Below, one piece after another: positions 1 to 10,961 of a stretch of 64,000 nucleotides of DNA (the stretch's first letter is position 1; every line of letters starts with the position of its first letter). The stretch covers positions 62,001-126,000 of the forward strand of contig NZFL01000001.1 in NCBI GenBank assembly GCA_002690655.1. Reading direction: 5' to 3'. The notes under the pieces were generated by a model. It was given only the letters and a program-made list of their open reading frames with translations, did not search any database and had not been told where the DNA came from. The translations under genes were made by a program, and so were the position numbers. This stretch comes from Pedosphaera sp. Its GTDB lineage: Bacteria; Verrucomicrobiota; Verrucomicrobiia; Limisphaerales; AAA164-E04.

Positions 1-1
1 A

Positions 2-196
2 ATGGAAGAATACGACCTCACAGCCCACGCCAACCGAGATGAGCTATTGAGCTTCGTGGGCAAGGTCGATCCCAAGATCGTGATTCTTGGACATGGAGAG
101 CCTGCCTCCAAAGAATGGTTCGCAGAACAGATCCGATCCAAATACCCAAATACAGAGGTTCGCACGACCAAGCCAGGTAATCCGCTGGAGTGCTGA
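2..196 (+). CDS. C-terminal fragment of a metallo-beta-lactamase-fold hydrolase (truncated by window edge)
   Basis: Open at the left edge; KIVILGHGEPASKEWFAEQI...VRTTKPG resembles the C-terminus of MBL-fold exonuclease-like hydrolases. Confidence 0.5.
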   Translation: MEEYDLTAHANRDELLSFVGKVDPKIVILGHGEPASKEWFAEQIRSKYPNTEVRTTKPGNPLEC

Positions 197-395
197 CGGC
201 CCAAGGTGCTTTCAACTTAAGGAATAGGTAACCCGTGAAATGTCAACGCGCTCCCTTTTGAGATGCCCGCGCCAAGCTCGCACGAATTGGCATCAGAAAG
301 TATCATCCTCACCTTAATTTTATTCAGTGGGCGCAACAAGGATCGGGAACGATCTGAGCTACCTTTGTGTTCCTGTAAATGCAGAGGATCTCTCT

Positions 396-1175
396 TCAGT
401 GACCTTCTTCTTCCAGTCGTCCGCAAGCCCATAACAATCCACGACCGACCGCAAGGATGAATGCCTTGTCGTGGAAGGTCGTATCATTATGTCCGTAGGT
501 CGTTCCGAAGATGCGCGCGCCTCCAAACTCATTCACCCACATGACCGGGTGCGCCTTGCCATCTCGTTCGCTGATGGAAATGGTGAGGGCCTGAGCTGTT
601 GGCCAGAGTTTTTCGACGATGTAAAGTTCGTCCTTGGGTGAAGTCCAATCTTCTGGAAAACCCTGCATGATGGGGTGATTGGGAGCGACTACCTGTACGG
701 GGTATTCACTTTGATGGTCATGACGACGACTGGTCACTCCAAGAAATTGACGCCAATCATCGAAGGGAGCGGCTCGATAAGTATGCATCGCGCAATGAAT
801 CACCACTCCGGGAACACCCGCTTTGTGGGCTTCAGTGATACTCTTCACATAAGCCTCGTCTTTGGTATTGGCAAAACATTCGTTGTGCACCACGACATCA
901 AACTTCTTGGCCCAATCTGGATCTTTGTAAAGATCAATTTGTGCCTGAGTACCACGGCCACCTTCATTGATGACGGTCCAAAGAATCTCTCCGTAAGGTG
1001 TTAAACCGTCTTTGAGCGCATCGGTCTGTGCCTTGTAGTTGTGACAGCATCCACCTGTGACGAGTAACGCTTTGATCGAAGTGTCATGGGACTCATGATG
1101 ATCAGCAAATGCAGAATGGGCTAAAACTGCGGATACCAGTGCTGCTGCACTCAACAAGACTCTGGGAAATTTCAT
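396..1175 (-). CDS. ThuA domain-containing protein, secreted
   Basis: Signal peptide (MKFPRVLLSAAALVSAVLAHSAFA) and ThuA-like KALLVTGGCCHNYKAQ...VVHNECFANT...HCAMHTYR...FGTTYGHN. Confidence 0.8.
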   Translation of the reverse strand: MKFPRVLLSAAALVSAVLAHSAFADHHESHDTSIKALLVTGGCCHNYKAQTDALKDGLTPYGEILWTVINEGGRGTQAQIDLYKDPDWAKKFDVVVHNECFANTKDEAYVKSITEAHKAGVPGVVIHCAMHTYRAAPFDDWRQFLGVTSRRHDHQSEYPVQVVAPNHPIMQGFPEDWTSPKDELYIVEKLWPTAQALTISISERDGKAHPVMWVNEFGGARIFGTTYGHNDTTFHDKAFILAVGRGLLWACGRLEEEGH

Positions 1176-1295
1176 GGGTTAACCATGCAGAGTTCGTGAT
1201 GAAAAAACAAGCATCAAGACCCGGTCCACATCCCCATCGCATACATTGACCTCAAGACAACGCAGAAAGAGGAGCGTTTACTACCACCGCAGGAA

Positions 1296-2333
1296 TCACG
1301 GAGAACTTGTTTCAGCCTTATGCTCAGGCAGTTGATACTGCTCCAAGAACCGATTGTATAATCCATTCCATACGCTTGGAAAAGGACTCGAAACAATGGT
1401 TCGCAGCATGATTTCATAAACTTCACTCCGAGGAACTTTGGCAGGTTTGGACTGAGGTAAAGGTGGATTGGCCAATGGCTGCAGCGTACGAATACCTAGG
1501 AGAATGGGCCAGGAACAGGATAAACGCACCCGAATCCAGGATGATGGAAGAGCCTGAGTATAAGTCCATCCGTCGTTTAGACAATCCATCGCCAGCTTTA
1601 TGTGATCTTTCCAAAGAGAATTAAAAGCAGGATTATCGCCATTATTATGCTGAGGCGTCCAACCCGTGGGAGCCCATTTTTCTTTGGGAAGATAACAACG
1701 TCCCATAGATAAATCACCCTGAAAATCCCGTAGAATATTCACCATTTGCAGCCCCTGCCCGAACCTGATTCCAAGCCGCTCGAGTTCGTCCGGAGGCACG
1801 GAGGGGTTGCCCTTCAAATGAAGAAGACTTACGCGAGTCCAGAAAGCCCCCACGCAACCTGCAACACGATAAGCATAATCCATCAGTTCATCGGAAGTAT
1901 CCAAACTGATAATTCCTTCGCCTGTGCTGCTGTGAAATCTCTCCAGGTCAAGTTGCTGCCCAGAAATGATGATCCCGAGAACTTCCTGGATCAGAAGCCG
2001 ATTGTGGTCAGGTGTCTGGCGCAACAGATCAATGGCTTCGTGGCATACCCGCAGGAGTTCCGCCTCGCTGTCGTCCTGCTGATGTTTCTCCAGATCCTTC
2101 ATCACAGGCGCCGCGGCGGACTCGGATTGAATCGCATTGCCATAGGCACGCAATAATTCAAGTCGACGACTCGAGGGAACAAGCTCTGTATCTGCAATCG
2201 TGTCGGAAGCGCGTGCCAGCAGGTAAGCAAGCCCGATGGGTTCGCGCATGACCGACGGAAGCACGCGCAGTGTCAGATAGAAGGAGCGTGAAACACGGCT
2301 CAGTAAATCGGTTAATAATAATGAACGATCCAT
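1296..2333 (-). CDS. Squalene/phytoene synthase family protein
   Basis: SRSFYLTLRVLPSVMREPIGLAYLLARASDTIADT and NILRDFQGDLSMGRCYLP motifs of trans-isoprenyl diphosphate synthases. Confidence 0.88.
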   Translation of the reverse strand: MDRSLLLTDLLSRVSRSFYLTLRVLPSVMREPIGLAYLLARASDTIADTELVPSSRRLELLRAYGNAIQSESAAAPVMKDLEKHQQDDSEAELLRVCHEAIDLLRQTPDHNRLLIQEVLGIIISGQQLDLERFHSSTGEGIISLDTSDELMDYAYRVAGCVGAFWTRVSLLHLKGNPSVPPDELERLGIRFGQGLQMVNILRDFQGDLSMGRCYLPKEKWAPTGWTPQHNNGDNPAFNSLWKDHIKLAMDCLNDGWTYTQALPSSWIRVRLSCSWPILLGIRTLQPLANPPLPQSKPAKVPRSEVYEIMLRTIVSSPFPSVWNGLYNRFLEQYQLPEHKAETSSP

Positions 2334-2395
2334 CTCAATTGAAACTGGGCACTAAACATGAGTCATGCAATCTAATATCCATGACATTCCGGCGG

Positions 2396-3808
2396 CTAAC
2401 GCTTGAGACGTTTTTTCCAGAAAGTAAGCTGGCGTTTCACTTCCTTGATCCCTGGAGATCCAACCATCTGTCTACGTTCCATCGCACGCTCGGTACTGAA
2501 AACTTCAAGCGCCTGTCGAGTGAAGCGTTTGTCGATTTTTTTGAGTTCGGAGATCTTCAGCTTGTCAAGAGGACGCTCCAACGTTTCAGATAAAGCGACA
2601 ACAGCTCCCACCAAATGGTGGGCCTCCCTGAATGCCGCTCCCTGCTCAACCAACCAATCCGCTAAGTCTGTCGCCAGCAACGCAGGATCTTCAGCAGCAG
2701 CATTGCATACATCCTCCTGCACTTTGGTATGCGCTATCATCCCCGTCATGATGCGAACACAGGCTCGCAGGGTGTCTGCTGTATCAAATAATCGTTCCTT
2801 GTCTTCCTGAAGGTCACGATTGTAGGTCATTGGCAATCCCTTGAGCATGGTCAGCAAGGACACCAGATTGCCCACAACCCTTCCCGATTTACCGCGGGTC
2901 AACTCCGCCATATCAGGATTTTTCTTTTGAGGCATGAGGGAAGAGCCCGTGGTATATTCATCCGAAATCTGGATAAAATCAAATTCGGCACTCGACCATA
3001 GTATCAAATCCTCGGAAAGCCTGGATAAGTGCACAGCCGCCAATGCGGCCGCTGAACAAAACTCAACTATGTAATCTCGATCACTGACAGCATCCATGGA
3101 GTTACGTGTGATCTGAGGCTCATCATCGATGTCAACGAAGCCAAGCTCTTCTGCGACCATTTTACGATTCAGCTTCAAGGTCGAACCCGCCAGCGCTCCG
3201 CTACCCAGCGGGCAGACATTTACCCGCTCGAAGGCATCACGAAACCGGCCCTTGTCGCGATCCAGCATTTCCACATACGCCAGCAGATGGTGGGCCATGA
3301 ATACCGGTTGAGCACGCTGTAAATGGGTATAACCGGGGATCAATGTCTGCTTGTTTCGCTCTCCGAGTTTGGTCAGAGCCTGCTGCAGTGCATGCAACTC
3401 ACCCATCAAATCCACAATCTCTTCACGCATCCACATACGCATGTCAAGAGCAACTTGATCGTTGCGTGATCGAGCTGTGTGCAGCTTGGCTCCGGCGGGA
3501 AACCGCTTGGTCAACTCAGCTTCAATGTTCATGTGAACATCTTCCAATTCCGTCTTCCACTCGAAATTTCCATCTTCGATTTCCTCACCTATTTTTCCCA
3601 GACCTTCAATGATCTCTTCGAGCTCCTTTGCTGTCAAAATGCCTATCGATTTCAACATGCGTGCGTGCGCCATGGAACCGATGATATCATGTTTCCATAA
3701 TCGCCAGTCGTAGGAAACAGATTCTGAGAAAGCCATGACTTCAGCAGCCGGGCCCTTGGTGAAGCGTCCACTGCGACTGACTGTTTTGGATGGTTGAGTA
3801 GTGCTCAT
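2396..3808 (-). CDS. argH: Argininosuccinate lyase
   Basis: Fumarase/ASL signature GSSLMPQKKNPD; HTARSRNDQVALD; full-length 470 aa. Confidence 0.97.
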   Translation of the reverse strand: MSTTQPSKTVSRSGRFTKGPAAEVMAFSESVSYDWRLWKHDIIGSMAHARMLKSIGILTAKELEEIIEGLGKIGEEIEDGNFEWKTELEDVHMNIEAELTKRFPAGAKLHTARSRNDQVALDMRMWMREEIVDLMGELHALQQALTKLGERNKQTLIPGYTHLQRAQPVFMAHHLLAYVEMLDRDKGRFRDAFERVNVCPLGSGALAGSTLKLNRKMVAEELGFVDIDDEPQITRNSMDAVSDRDYIVEFCSAAALAAVHLSRLSEDLILWSSAEFDFIQISDEYTTGSSLMPQKKNPDMAELTRGKSGRVVGNLVSLLTMLKGLPMTYNRDLQEDKERLFDTADTLRACVRIMTGMIAHTKVQEDVCNAAAEDPALLATDLADWLVEQGAAFREAHHLVGAVVALSETLERPLDKLKISELKKIDKRFTRQALEVFSTERAMERRQMVGSPGIKEVKRQLTFWKKRLKR

Positions 3809-3811
3809 GAT

Positions 3812-5311
3812 TCAGGATCCAACGGACTTTTTAATGGTCTTAAGTTGAGTAAATTCAGGTTTCGTTTTGTAATGTTCATCGAGAGGATAACAACCGCTGA
3901 TCATTCCATTGCGTGGCGCAGTTGTGCAATCACTGAAGGTGCGACAGATCATTTTAGGAATTAATGTTCCCTTTGTAGTCGCATCAGCAAGGATGTCCGG
4001 ATAACTCAAGGTCATTCTTCCAAGGCCTACCATATCAGTCCATCCTTCACGCACATTATGCTGGGCCACATGAGGTAAATATTCCTGAAGATAGCTGTAG
4101 GCGGTACCTACGAACACCATGGATGCGGGGGCCTTGGATTTGATTTGCCGCACCACCTGGATCTGACGATCAACATCAATCAAAGGGTCGTGAGCAGGTT
4201 GATAACCGTCTGATGGAGGATAAGCCGCCGGCCGCTGAATATGCGGATTATAATAAGGCGAGCCCGCGCTCACATTGAGTATCTTGACTCCAAGAGATGC
4301 ACATAATTCAATAAACTGAAACGCCTCCGTAAGATCATACGCCTCAGGATGGTCTGGGTTCACACCAAAACCATATCGATAGGGCATACAATGGTCATGA
4401 GACTCTGGAATTCCCGGCCCCAGCTTACCCGGTTTGGACAGCTCAGGGTCGGGTCGAAATGGAACAAAATCAAACGCGCTCAAGCGCACTCCAATATCAA
4501 TATTATTTCCCGTGCTTCGAATCCCTTCGATGATCTCTCGCAGAATACGCGTCCTGTTTTCAAAAGAACCACCAAAGTCTCCCGGCCGAGTGAAAGCCCC
4601 GAGAAATTCATGCAGCAAATAACCGTGACAATGTTTGATATCTACAAAATCAGCGCCTGCATCTCTGGCCACTTGTGCTGCCTCAACGTATTTCACAATG
4701 AGGTCTCGGACGTCCTGGTCGGATAATATCTGATCGTCTGAGGTCACGTTGAATTTTTTGTCCAGAATGGGATGCCTGTAAGCAATACGTGATTCCCATC
4801 GCGTCTTGTCGTTTGGACGACAAAAACGACCAGAGTGTGTCAACTGAAACCCAATGACGAGGTCATCCGTATTGCCATAACGTTCATCGTGCGCCTTGGT
4901 CAGGGTATGGACCAGCGAGCCAAGACTCGCTTCCCGTCCTTTCTGAATGATCAGCTGGTTCGTGTTCGCACGACCATCGGGGCGAACGGCCATGGCTTCC
5001 CCTCCGTATATTAGTTTGGCGCCACTGACACCGAAACGATGCCACCGACGCACGACTTCTTCTGTGGGCTGACCCTCTGTGGTGCCATCCCAGCCTTCCA
5101 TTGGATGAATGGCCCAGCGGTTACCTATCGTCTTGCCATTGATGACCACGTTGTTGACGGGTTGTGTCAATGGCGAAGCAGTCCCGGCTTCCAGGTTATC
5201 GTCACAACGAATATCCAAGCCAAGTGACTGGACATGACTCCTGAAAGCCTCCGTTGTCTTGAGAGTCGGAATGCGAGTTATTTTAAAAGGTTCAGCCATG
5301 CTAATTATCAA
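3812..5311 (-). CDS. NADH:flavin oxidoreductase (Old Yellow Enzyme family)
   Basis: NRWAIHPMEGWDGTTEG, DFVDIKHCHGYLLHEFLGAFTR..DFGGSFENRTR, VGLGRMTLSYPD. Confidence 0.92.
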   Translation of the reverse strand: MIISMAEPFKITRIPTLKTTEAFRSHVQSLGLDIRCDDNLEAGTASPLTQPVNNVVINGKTIGNRWAIHPMEGWDGTTEGQPTEEVVRRWHRFGVSGAKLIYGGEAMAVRPDGRANTNQLIIQKGREASLGSLVHTLTKAHDERYGNTDDLVIGFQLTHSGRFCRPNDKTRWESRIAYRHPILDKKFNVTSDDQILSDQDVRDLIVKYVEAAQVARDAGADFVDIKHCHGYLLHEFLGAFTRPGDFGGSFENRTRILREIIEGIRSTGNNIDIGVRLSAFDFVPFRPDPELSKPGKLGPGIPESHDHCMPYRYGFGVNPDHPEAYDLTEAFQFIELCASLGVKILNVSAGSPYYNPHIQRPAAYPPSDGYQPAHDPLIDVDRQIQVVRQIKSKAPASMVFVGTAYSYLQEYLPHVAQHNVREGWTDMVGLGRMTLSYPDILADATTKGTLIPKMICRTFSDCTTAPRNGMISGCYPLDEHYKTKPEFTQLKTIKKSVGS

Positions 5312-5354
5312 AGATTCAGGTTATTGGATTTGAAGTCACCGCTGGTTGAATGCC

Positions 5355-6743
5355 TCAACCAAGACAACCGAAAAACGTCAAATATGGCTTTTTATTGGCA
5401 AGGCGATGCACCAGCAATGCCAACTCGCGAAGGTGATAATCCCCCCACATGGAACTTTCTCCACATGGAATCTTTTCGCCACGAGGGATATGATCCCAAC
5501 CATTGGGTCGATGATAGACCGAATGGAGAAGCAGTCCCTGATGCTTTTCATTGGTTGAAATGTAAGGCTCTTCCAGCAATGAGGAAGTAACCGTGAGCCC
5601 GGCTTGGTAATATCGCTTACCTTCGGATTTTTTTCCCTTGGATTGAAGGTATTTTCCAAGTCGAACCAACCCTTGAGCCGCGATGGCAGCCGCAGAGCTG
5701 TCCACGGGCTCCCAATCGTTGTACGGATCCGAGGCGTGGTCTAAATATTCACCCAGTCGATGTAAGTTTGGCGCTCCGGTATCCCACATGGGGATGCCGT
5801 CAGCACAAGTATTAGCCAGATAGAAGTCGGAACTCGCAGTTGCAGCCTTCAGCATCATGGCTTCGATGCTTTTGCGACCACCCAAAGGTCTGAGTTCCTT
5901 GTCAGAAATTATCTTTAGAAATTCAAGTTGCTCGGCGTAGCCACAGATGGCCCACGCCAATCCGCGCGTCCATGTACTGAAAGGGGAATACCCTTGCTGT
6001 GAATTCGGGCAGCGGTAATTGCCATCCTTCAGATTGAAGATACTTTCATGAGCGGTGCGACCTCGAATGTCGTAAAAATCACGCCCTTCACCGTAATACA
6101 CACCGTAGTCGGCCGTGCTTTGGGCGTGCTCGATGAGACGCTGCAATAACGAAACAGGCTGATCATTCTCAGCCATCAAAACATGACCCAGACGATGTGC
6201 CAGACCCAAAGCGCGCATGGATCGGATGGTATCAATAAAAAGAGAATGAGGACCATTGAATGAATGGACAAATCCTCCCCCCTTGGCTATGGGTGTCCAA
6301 CGCGAGGCCTGCACCGCACCCGACACTTTGAGTGCAAGCTCGTAAAAGTTGCGTTCGAATTCATTGTTTACAATGCGGTTTTCGCGTATCAGGCGCAATA
6401 AGTTGCCATAGGTTGAAACGTTGTTGAACCCATGATCATGCACCCCAATGTGGGAAACATGAGTCGCCATGCGCTGAACGGTCTGTGTACGACCTATCTT
6501 GAGAAATGACTTTTGGTTGGTGGCGTCGTATTGCAGAACTGCAGAACCAAACTGAAATCCTTGGGTCCACTCAGTCCAACCACGTGTCGCGTATTTGCCG
6601 CGTACGGTAAACACCGGCGTGCCCTGCGTAGATTTCCAGGTTTTTTCGATACTCAGGATCTTCTTCCCAGAAAGGTCGAACATACGCTCCAAAGCCGGAA
6701 CCATTTTCCCGGGCGTCAATTTTGTATCAATTTTAATGGCCAT
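5355..6743 (-). CDS. Glycoside hydrolase family 88-like (unsaturated glucuronyl hydrolase-like)
   Basis: YSPFSTWTRGLAWAICGYAEQLEF, PYNDWEPVDSSAAAIAAQGLVRLG and C-terminal YHRPNGWDHIPRGEKIPCGESSMWGDYHLRELAL. Confidence 0.8.
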   Translation of the reverse strand: MAIKIDTKLTPGKMVPALERMFDLSGKKILSIEKTWKSTQGTPVFTVRGKYATRGWTEWTQGFQFGSAVLQYDATNQKSFLKIGRTQTVQRMATHVSHIGVHDHGFNNVSTYGNLLRLIRENRIVNNEFERNFYELALKVSGAVQASRWTPIAKGGGFVHSFNGPHSLFIDTIRSMRALGLAHRLGHVLMAENDQPVSLLQRLIEHAQSTADYGVYYGEGRDFYDIRGRTAHESIFNLKDGNYRCPNSQQGYSPFSTWTRGLAWAICGYAEQLEFLKIISDKELRPLGGRKSIEAMMLKAATASSDFYLANTCADGIPMWDTGAPNLHRLGEYLDHASDPYNDWEPVDSSAAAIAAQGLVRLGKYLQSKGKKSEGKRYYQAGLTVTSSLLEEPYISTNEKHQGLLLHSVYHRPNGWDHIPRGEKIPCGESSMWGDYHLRELALLVHRLANKKPYLTFFGCLG

Positions 6744-6879
6744 AATCTCAAGCTGTACGAATCAATCATTAACAGGCTCCCTGCATCAAATACTGGTGGA
6801 TCACTCAACGAAGTAGCTTGCAACGCGATCAAACTAGCGAGAAACGCTCAAAGCGTCACCAAAGTTTTTTGAATTACGC

Positions 6880-9800
6880 TTATCGGCGAGGCAGGAAAGC
6901 CATGGAAGTCTGCAAGGAAAAATGACAAACGCAACCAGCACTGGCTTCCGGAATCATCACCAAACCTCCAGCAGGAATGATATTGATCCAACACCCAGTC
7001 CGACTGGGTGAAAGTTTGATGGATGATTCACCCGAGGCCAGATTTTCCGATAAGTCGAGAACCGTTGGATTAGTCGCTCTAAAAAACAGACAATCTCCTC
7101 CTGCGGAGAGTGTCCCACAACTATGTCCAGGGCGATCAAGAAACCATGGATCATTCGATTGAAACGAGGCAACCGGCACTCCAGTTTCCAATTGGTAAAT
7201 CACTGGCTCGGTAATCAAAAGGTCCTTCATGATCACCGGATGGTGGACCTGCTCTCCATGAAACATCTGACCGGGTTTGCCTTTTTCATGGAAAGCTTCC
7301 CAATTCAAGGATCCAGATGAATGATCAAAGCAAGCCACGCTGTAAGTCGTATCGTTCCTGGCATCACCATGAGATCCACATGCGATCAATCGATTTTCGT
7401 ATGCCTGCAGGTAGAGGATGTTTCTGGATTTCAAAATGGATATCGGAAGAGGCTTCCTCCATAGCACCCTGCCAGTCTCACAGGAAAGCGTTACAAGTGA
7501 AACGGGCCCATCCATAAGGTCCTTTAATGTGATCCTACCGCCGTTATCGGCCAGAGCCGATGGACTTCGGCTTTCTACAAAAGAAACTCTATCCTTCGAA
7601 AGCGTGAATGAAGCATTTAAAAGCACGCCACCCTGATATACCCATTGGTCTTTCGGCTCATTGATTGACATTCCAAACAGTGCTTCACTCGTGACGAGAG
7701 GCTGGTTATTTCGATAGTCTGAGTCAATCTGCTGATAACCGGGAGTGGTTCGGGAGGCGGTTTCTTTCTGGATGGATCCGATGAGTCGATCTTTTTGGAT
7801 GACGGTGTAACCCCAATGCTTGCCGACTGGATTCCCAGGTATATCAAAGGATTCAAGTCGTTTGCCCGATAAGGCATCAAGCACATCACAAGCATCATTG
7901 ACAGCAATTGCCAGGCGACCTGAATTCAGACTCATGTAGCCAGTGTCATATGGCATGGAATATCGTTGAGAGCGTTCGAGCTTCCTGGACCAGAGTTCGG
8001 TTCCGTTGTAAGGATCCACGCCCACGAGGACGTTTTCCCCTGGCACGATGAGCATGCCATTTTCATAGAGAGGCGCCGAGCCACGCAAGTGGCGGTCGAC
8101 CATTTGCTGAGGCCCTGGCCCCCCGAACCATTGCAGACTCATTTCCTGCCTTATCCACTCATCACCACTGTGACTGGTGTTTCCCGGATTTCCATAGAGG
8201 TGCGTCCAACTGCCTTCACCCGGAAGGGCTCCCCGCCGATACAAGACGTCACCTCCGAATGACCTCAGCTCGCCTCCGTGCGGACGGAGCACTCGGCTGA
8301 CGGCTTCTTCAGAATACAACTTTCTAGCGTTGCCTGATAAGTAGATCACATTGGCTAGATAGTCGGTAAAGGGTAAATTTTCAGAAGCCACACAATGAGC
8401 GGTGATACGCGGGCCGTAAGATCCCATGCGCATGAGTCGCTTTCTGAGCTTTTGGATCTGTTCCGGATCAGGGTCTATGACCAGCAACTGCCGGGTTGCA
8501 CGATCCATCATGTGCGCAAGCTGATCTTGCGTAGGGATGCCCAGCACCAATGCATACCCTTGACTCTTCCAATCAACGGCAGGGCGTGGTTGAGCCATGG
8601 ATTGAATGGGAAGTTTCAGTGAATCAGGTAAGCCATAACAGAGAATATTTCCGCGCTCATTGCTGATGACGATCGAGTTCTCACTCAAGGCCATTCCGAG
8701 AGGTGTCCCCTCACAGGAATAACTTGCCTCGATCATCCCTGTGTCCAATCGGTAGAGGTTCACCCCGTTTTTGAAACCCGTGACCAGGTAAGTGCTTGTT
8801 GCCATCAGGACACTGCATTCACCAATCTCTTTTTTGAAGCGCACGCAATCGGACAGATCCAGCCGAGCGTCCTCCAGTGTCTTGGAAACGTTCAATATGG
8901 ACAGTCTCAGAGACTCCTCCTTGGAACTGGAGGGAGCAGTTTTTAATTCACTGCGCAGTGCATTTAATTTCACCTCACAATCTTTGATCTTTCGATTGGT
9001 CTTAAAAAATCGGACCCGGTCAAGCACTGTTACAAATGGAGACTGATAGAAAACCGAGTATTGGGGTGTTACCGCTAATTGAGTCCCGCGTATTTCAACA
9101 ATCCGCTCAGTAGATCGTGTATCAGAAACGCTCAATGTTCCATCATTGCCACGTCCTGCAATCAATGCTTCATCCGCCACCACCGAGAATGTTCCCCCAA
9201 CACCAGTAAAACGCTTGATGAAGGAACCATCTTTCAAATCCAGTGCAATTGGGTTACCCCGACCGGTAGGTATGTAGAGATGCCCAGTGGACGCGACAAG
9301 GTAACCTTGGGGAGAATCTGTCATCTTTTGGCGCCAAACCTCCTTCCCCTGGTCAATGCTCAAGGCAAATGCGACTGCTCCTTGCTGAGGGAATAATCCG
9401 GCAGTGGCAAACACAATACCATTTTTTACCACACAGCCTGTTCTAATTGGCCACGAAGAAATAATGCGGCCATTACCGGGAACGCGGCGATCTTCTTGGA
9501 AAATGCGACGACTCCATAAAAGATGACCCTTATCAGCGTTCAAACAATAAACACTGCCATCATCACTTCCGAAGAATAAACGATCGTCTGCATAGAATGG
9601 CGCATATCGAATGGGGCCATCGGTGCAAAAAGTCCAAAGCACCCGTCCTGAAGTCGCCTCTAGACAATAAAGGTGGTCATCCGCAGACGAACCAAAGTAG
9701 ATCTTTCCCTGCACTATGATGGGTTGGAAAGTCGCATCGTCTGTTACCCGTGGCATGATGGAATCCAATCTCTGCCAATAACTACGGCGGGCAGCTTGGG

Positions 9801-9993
9801 GCCAGGCAGGTTGAGGTGCTTTCGCTTGATTGAAGGACCAGAGCAGTTTCATATCATGTCTCAGATCCACATCCACAAAACCGGTTCTTGCGCTGTCAGC
9901 CCGATATGCAGGCCATTCTGCGAGTAGGCCGGTCGGTGAGAACATCCACAAAAGGGCCAGGAGGAAAGCAAACTTTGGAGTGAGGGATTTCAT
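6880..9993 (-). CDS. Large secreted PQQ-like beta-propeller repeat protein with methyltransferase-like insert
   Basis: Signal peptide; WPAYRADSARTGF, IYFGSSADDHLYCLEATSGRVLWTFCTDGPIRYAP and other propeller repeats; SAM-MTase-like LLVIDPDPEQIQKLRKRL...ENLPFTDYLANVIYLSG in the middle. Confidence 0.85.
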   Translation of the reverse strand: MKSLTPKFAFLLALLWMFSPTGLLAEWPAYRADSARTGFVDVDLRHDMKLLWSFNQAKAPQPAWPQAARRSYWQRLDSIMPRVTDDATFQPIIVQGKIYFGSSADDHLYCLEATSGRVLWTFCTDGPIRYAPFYADDRLFFGSDDGSVYCLNADKGHLLWSRRIFQEDRRVPGNGRIISSWPIRTGCVVKNGIVFATAGLFPQQGAVAFALSIDQGKEVWRQKMTDSPQGYLVASTGHLYIPTGRGNPIALDLKDGSFIKRFTGVGGTFSVVADEALIAGRGNDGTLSVSDTRSTERIVEIRGTQLAVTPQYSVFYQSPFVTVLDRVRFFKTNRKIKDCEVKLNALRSELKTAPSSSKEESLRLSILNVSKTLEDARLDLSDCVRFKKEIGECSVLMATSTYLVTGFKNGVNLYRLDTGMIEASYSCEGTPLGMALSENSIVISNERGNILCYGLPDSLKLPIQSMAQPRPAVDWKSQGYALVLGIPTQDQLAHMMDRATRQLLVIDPDPEQIQKLRKRLMRMGSYGPRITAHCVASENLPFTDYLANVIYLSGNARKLYSEEAVSRVLRPHGGELRSFGGDVLYRRGALPGEGSWTHLYGNPGNTSHSGDEWIRQEMSLQWFGGPGPQQMVDRHLRGSAPLYENGMLIVPGENVLVGVDPYNGTELWSRKLERSQRYSMPYDTGYMSLNSGRLAIAVNDACDVLDALSGKRLESFDIPGNPVGKHWGYTVIQKDRLIGSIQKETASRTTPGYQQIDSDYRNNQPLVTSEALFGMSINEPKDQWVYQGGVLLNASFTLSKDRVSFVESRSPSALADNGGRITLKDLMDGPVSLVTLSCETGRVLWRKPLPISILKSRNILYLQAYENRLIACGSHGDARNDTTYSVACFDHSSGSLNWEAFHEKGKPGQMFHGEQVHHPVIMKDLLITEPVIYQLETGVPVASFQSNDPWFLDRPGHSCGTLSAGGDCLFFRATNPTVLDLSENLASGESSIKLSPSRTGCWINIIPAGGLVMIPEASAGCVCHFSLQTSMAFLPRR

Positions 9994-10036
9994 GGCTGAA
10001 CCGGATGCTACGTATTTTTAACTGAATTAAAAAATA

Positions 10037-10834
10037 CTACAATGTCCTCAAGTGAAAACCGCCATCCACGTTGATCACTTCTCCTGTGCTGAAGGGCAGA
10101 TAATCGAGAGCAATAGCCTTGATGGTTTTACCGATATCGTGCGGCTGCCCCCATCGAGGTATTGGCGTAAGCCCTTCGGCAATCAATTTGTCATACTTTG
10201 TCTGCACCGGAGCGGTCATATCCGAAGCGATAATACCGGGACATATTTCATAAACACGGATTCCGTGCTCTGCCAAACGAACGGCATAAAGCTTCGTCAT
10301 CATTCCGAGTGCTGCTTTGGCCATGCAATAATCAGCACGATTGACAGAAACAGTGTAGGCACTCACTGAAGAAATAGTCACGACCTTGGGTGATTCGACG
10401 ATTCCTTGTTTGGTTAATTCGATCATCCAATTCGCAGCTTGTTGGGTCAGGAAGAAAGGCCCCTTGAGATTCACGGACATGAGTTGATCAAAATTCTCTT
10501 CCTTGGCCTTCAGAATATCTGCACGACCAATGGAGGTGATCCCTGCATTATTAACCAGCAAATCCAGACGACCAAACTGTATGCGGGCGGCTTCAACCAG
10601 ATGATCCCTTTCCTCTGCCTGTCCGACATCAGCTTTGACAGCAAGGGCGGTAATCGAATGCCCCGCAAGCTGAGCCGCTTCCTGACAATCCTCCACCGTC
10701 TTTTCCGCTGCTTGCTTGTTACCAGCGTAATTGACAACCAGATCATAGCCGATCGTGGCCAATTCAAGACTGATGCCCCGTCCGATCCCCCGGGAAGCCC
10801 CTGTGATAATCGCAGATTTGTTTGCCATAAGCAA
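10037..10834 (-). CDS. SDR family oxidoreductase (3-ketoacyl-ACP reductase-like)
   Basis: ITGASRGIGRGI, LVNNAGIT, YCMAKAALGMM, C-terminal INVDGGF. Confidence 0.92.
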   Translation of the reverse strand: MLMANKSAIITGASRGIGRGISLELATIGYDLVVNYAGNKQAAEKTVEDCQEAAQLAGHSITALAVKADVGQAEERDHLVEAARIQFGRLDLLVNNAGITSIGRADILKAKEENFDQLMSVNLKGPFFLTQQAANWMIELTKQGIVESPKVVTISSVSAYTVSVNRADYCMAKAALGMMTKLYAVRLAEHGIRVYEICPGIIASDMTAPVQTKYDKLIAEGLTPIPRWGQPHDIGKTIKAIALDYLPFSTGEVINVDGGFHLRTL

Positions 10835-10961
10835 AAGTATGAGGGAAATCGATGGGCTTGGTCAATCGGGTATCCATTCCAATGAAACCTTGAATTTTTT
10901 CGAAAGAAACAAATTTATTTTCCAAATGTCCCATATGCAATAGAGTTTTCCCAGGTTTTAG

